Positions 62,946 through 64,000 of a stretch of DNA of 64,000 nucleotides are shown in pieces (positions within the stretch are counted from its first letter, which is position 1; every line of letters begins with the position of its first letter). The stretch is taken from positions 62,001-126,000 of the forward strand of contig NZ_JBKEIT010000013.1 of assembly GCF_046365375.1 (NCBI RefSeq). The letters run 5' to 3'. The notes below the pieces were generated by a model. That model had not been told where the DNA came from. It saw nothing but the letters and a program-made list of their open reading frames with translations, and ran no database searches. Made by a program: the position numbers and the translations under genes. Source of the DNA: Butyricimonas muris. Its GTDB lineage: Bacteria > Bacteroidota > Bacteroidia > Bacteroidales > Marinifilaceae.

Positions 62946-62981
62946 AACCCCGGAGATTGACAACACCTAAAGCATCCCCAT

Positions 62982-63014
62982 GTACTTATTACCCTAGGTC
63001 TTGGGTAGGAGTAC
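62982..63014 (-). terminator. Possible terminator of the right-edge surface protein gene
   Basis: GTACT (62982-62986) and TACCC (62990-62994) pair with GGGTA (63003-63007) and AGTAC (63010-63014), with small internal loops. It lies 27 nt past the stop at 63042. No T-run follows, so the call is weak. Confidence 0.35.
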
Positions 63015-63041
63015 AGTAGGTTTTCGATATGTTTAAAGCAG

Positions 63042-64000
63042 TTAATCTTCCACGCAACGGATAAAACAAGCATCACTTTTTTTATCCCCTCCTTTCTTCG
63101 CAAAGACATTAGCGTCATCTAATGAGTTAAAATCAAAAGTAAAATAATTTATATCCCAAGCAACTTTAGAACCCGGTTCTACTTTATTATTCAACCAATA
63201 AACCGCCCCCGGTCGCCGGAATAGATCATAGAATAAAGGATTATTTTTGGGATTGGGGTAATAATCTATTCTCCCGGAAGCATATCTAAGTACACCTCTT
63301 CCATTAGTATTCTCATTAAACGGAGTACCGCCCCACGGCTCATAATCATAGTTCCTTCGGTGCCCATATCCCGATGCTCCTACAGGAAAAAACACATGCT
63401 TACCATTAGTCTTATTATACACGAAACATCCTCTCATTCCATAGCCGCTAGCTTTCCCATCTGCACCGATACGGTATTCATAAACGTCCTGAATACTTGC
63501 GCGAGTATCATTAGCCTCATCACCATAAAGCACCCCATACCCCTGTTGGATATTTGCATCATCAAAAAGAGCTTGGTAATCCTCGTACTTTGCAATTCTT
63601 GCTCCATTCCCTAAATTCACCTTCCACGTGGGAGATGTGTCAGAAGTTCCAGCATCTATCTCTCCCCACAGCAATTTTTTTTCACTCCCCACTATTGTAA
63701 ATTCCTTATCTTTAGCATCTTTAAAATCTTCTTTTTTAACATTAGTCCACGGGGTTCGAGAATTTACCTGATTGGATGCCGCGATGGGCTGCTTCAAGTT
63801 ATCAAAACGGAATAAGGAACCCTCGTCAAGAGGATTGGCAGCCTCTCGCGTCTCGCTAACTAAATTGCGGGTATGCCACTTCGCACCATCGCTCACAAGT
63901 TGCACCGGGGCATCTCCCTGCGTCACGAAAATCAAGTGTTGGCAAGTATAATTATGATAGTCTACACGAATAATCGTGTGACGAGCCTCACCCTCTTTGA
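63042..64000 (-). CDS. Surface or fimbrial-type protein, C-terminal part (5' end outside window)
   Basis: The frame is open from the stop at 63042 to the window edge (319 codons seen) and has no start inside. The segment CQHLIFVTQGDAPVQL followed by GAKWHTRNL, a Gly/Tyr-rich middle (GASGYGHRRNYDYEPWGG) and the end DACFIRCVED resemble Bacteroidales fimbrillin-like or FISUMP-type C-terminal domains. Such proteins are exported and exposed at the surface. Without the N-terminus the lipobox and subfamily cannot be checked. Confidence 0.6.
   Translation of the reverse strand, partial: KEGEARHTIIRVDYHNYTCQHLIFVTQGDAPVQLVSDGAKWHTRNLVSETREAANPLDEGSLFRFDNLKQPIAASNQVNSRTPWTNVKKEDFKDAKDKEFTIVGSEKKLLWGEIDAGTSDTSPTWKVNLGNGARIAKYEDYQALFDDANIQQGYGVLYGDEANDTRASIQDVYEYRIGADGKASGYGMRGCFVYNKTNGKHVFFPVGASGYGHRRNYDYEPWGGTPFNENTNGRGVLRYASGRIDYYPNPKNNPLFYDLFRRPGAVYWLNNKVEPGSKVAWDINYFTFDFNSLDDANVFAKKGGDKKSDACFIRCVED

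Overview
The window looks like a Bacteroidota chromosome, most likely Bacteroidales of the Odoribacteraceae (Butyricimonas/Odoribacter) type. The evidence is the stacked SusC/SusD outer-membrane systems, the lipoboxes, the AT-rich leaders without clear Shine-Dalgarno sequences, and promoters of the Bacteroidota form TTTG-N19/20-TAnnTTTG. The species cannot be named from the sequence alone. Nearly everything from 1 to 52.8 kb is on the minus strand.

Four paralogous trans-envelope loci lie head to tail. Each starts with an ECF sigma factor, then a FecR-type anti-sigma factor with a C-terminal DUF4974, then a SusC-type TonB-dependent transporter with an N-terminal STN signalling domain, then a SusD lipoprotein. 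Locus 1 (13108 to 5096) ends with a small lipoprotein and is followed by a GldA-like ABC ATPase and a permease-GldG fusion (4852 to 1623). Locus 2 (26365 to 14981) ends with a similar lipoprotein and two thioredoxin proteins. Locus 3 (40376 to 26495) ends with a third such lipoprotein, a second copy of the ABC/GldG pair, and two tandem MutS-like ATPases. Locus 4 (52791 to 41134) has DUF4843 and PKD-like lipoproteins, a thioredoxin, and a trypsin-thioredoxin fusion. A class II aldolase-like gene sits between loci 4 and 3, and a serine hydrolase between loci 2 and 1. A TldD/PmbA-type protease runs off the left edge.

The likely logic is that substrate binding at SusC/SusD is signalled through the STN domain to FecR, which releases its sigma factor and raises expression of the locus. 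The cargo is unknown. Thioredoxins, a protease and metallopeptidase-like lipoproteins hint at peptide or protein substrates (inference). Two non-coding features recur: an ACCCCGTTTT-like box 36-41 nt upstream of each FecR start, and hairpins between FecR and SusC.

The right end (52.9-64 kb) is mixed: a DMT transporter, a PAS histidine kinase, Dps, tRNA-Val(TAC), Crp-type and GNAT genes, a LuxR regulator next to a stand-alone TonB receptor, an OmpA-family protein, and the C-terminal part of a surface protein. Three intergenic regions hold degenerate arrays with a strict 11-bp period that no gene explains.
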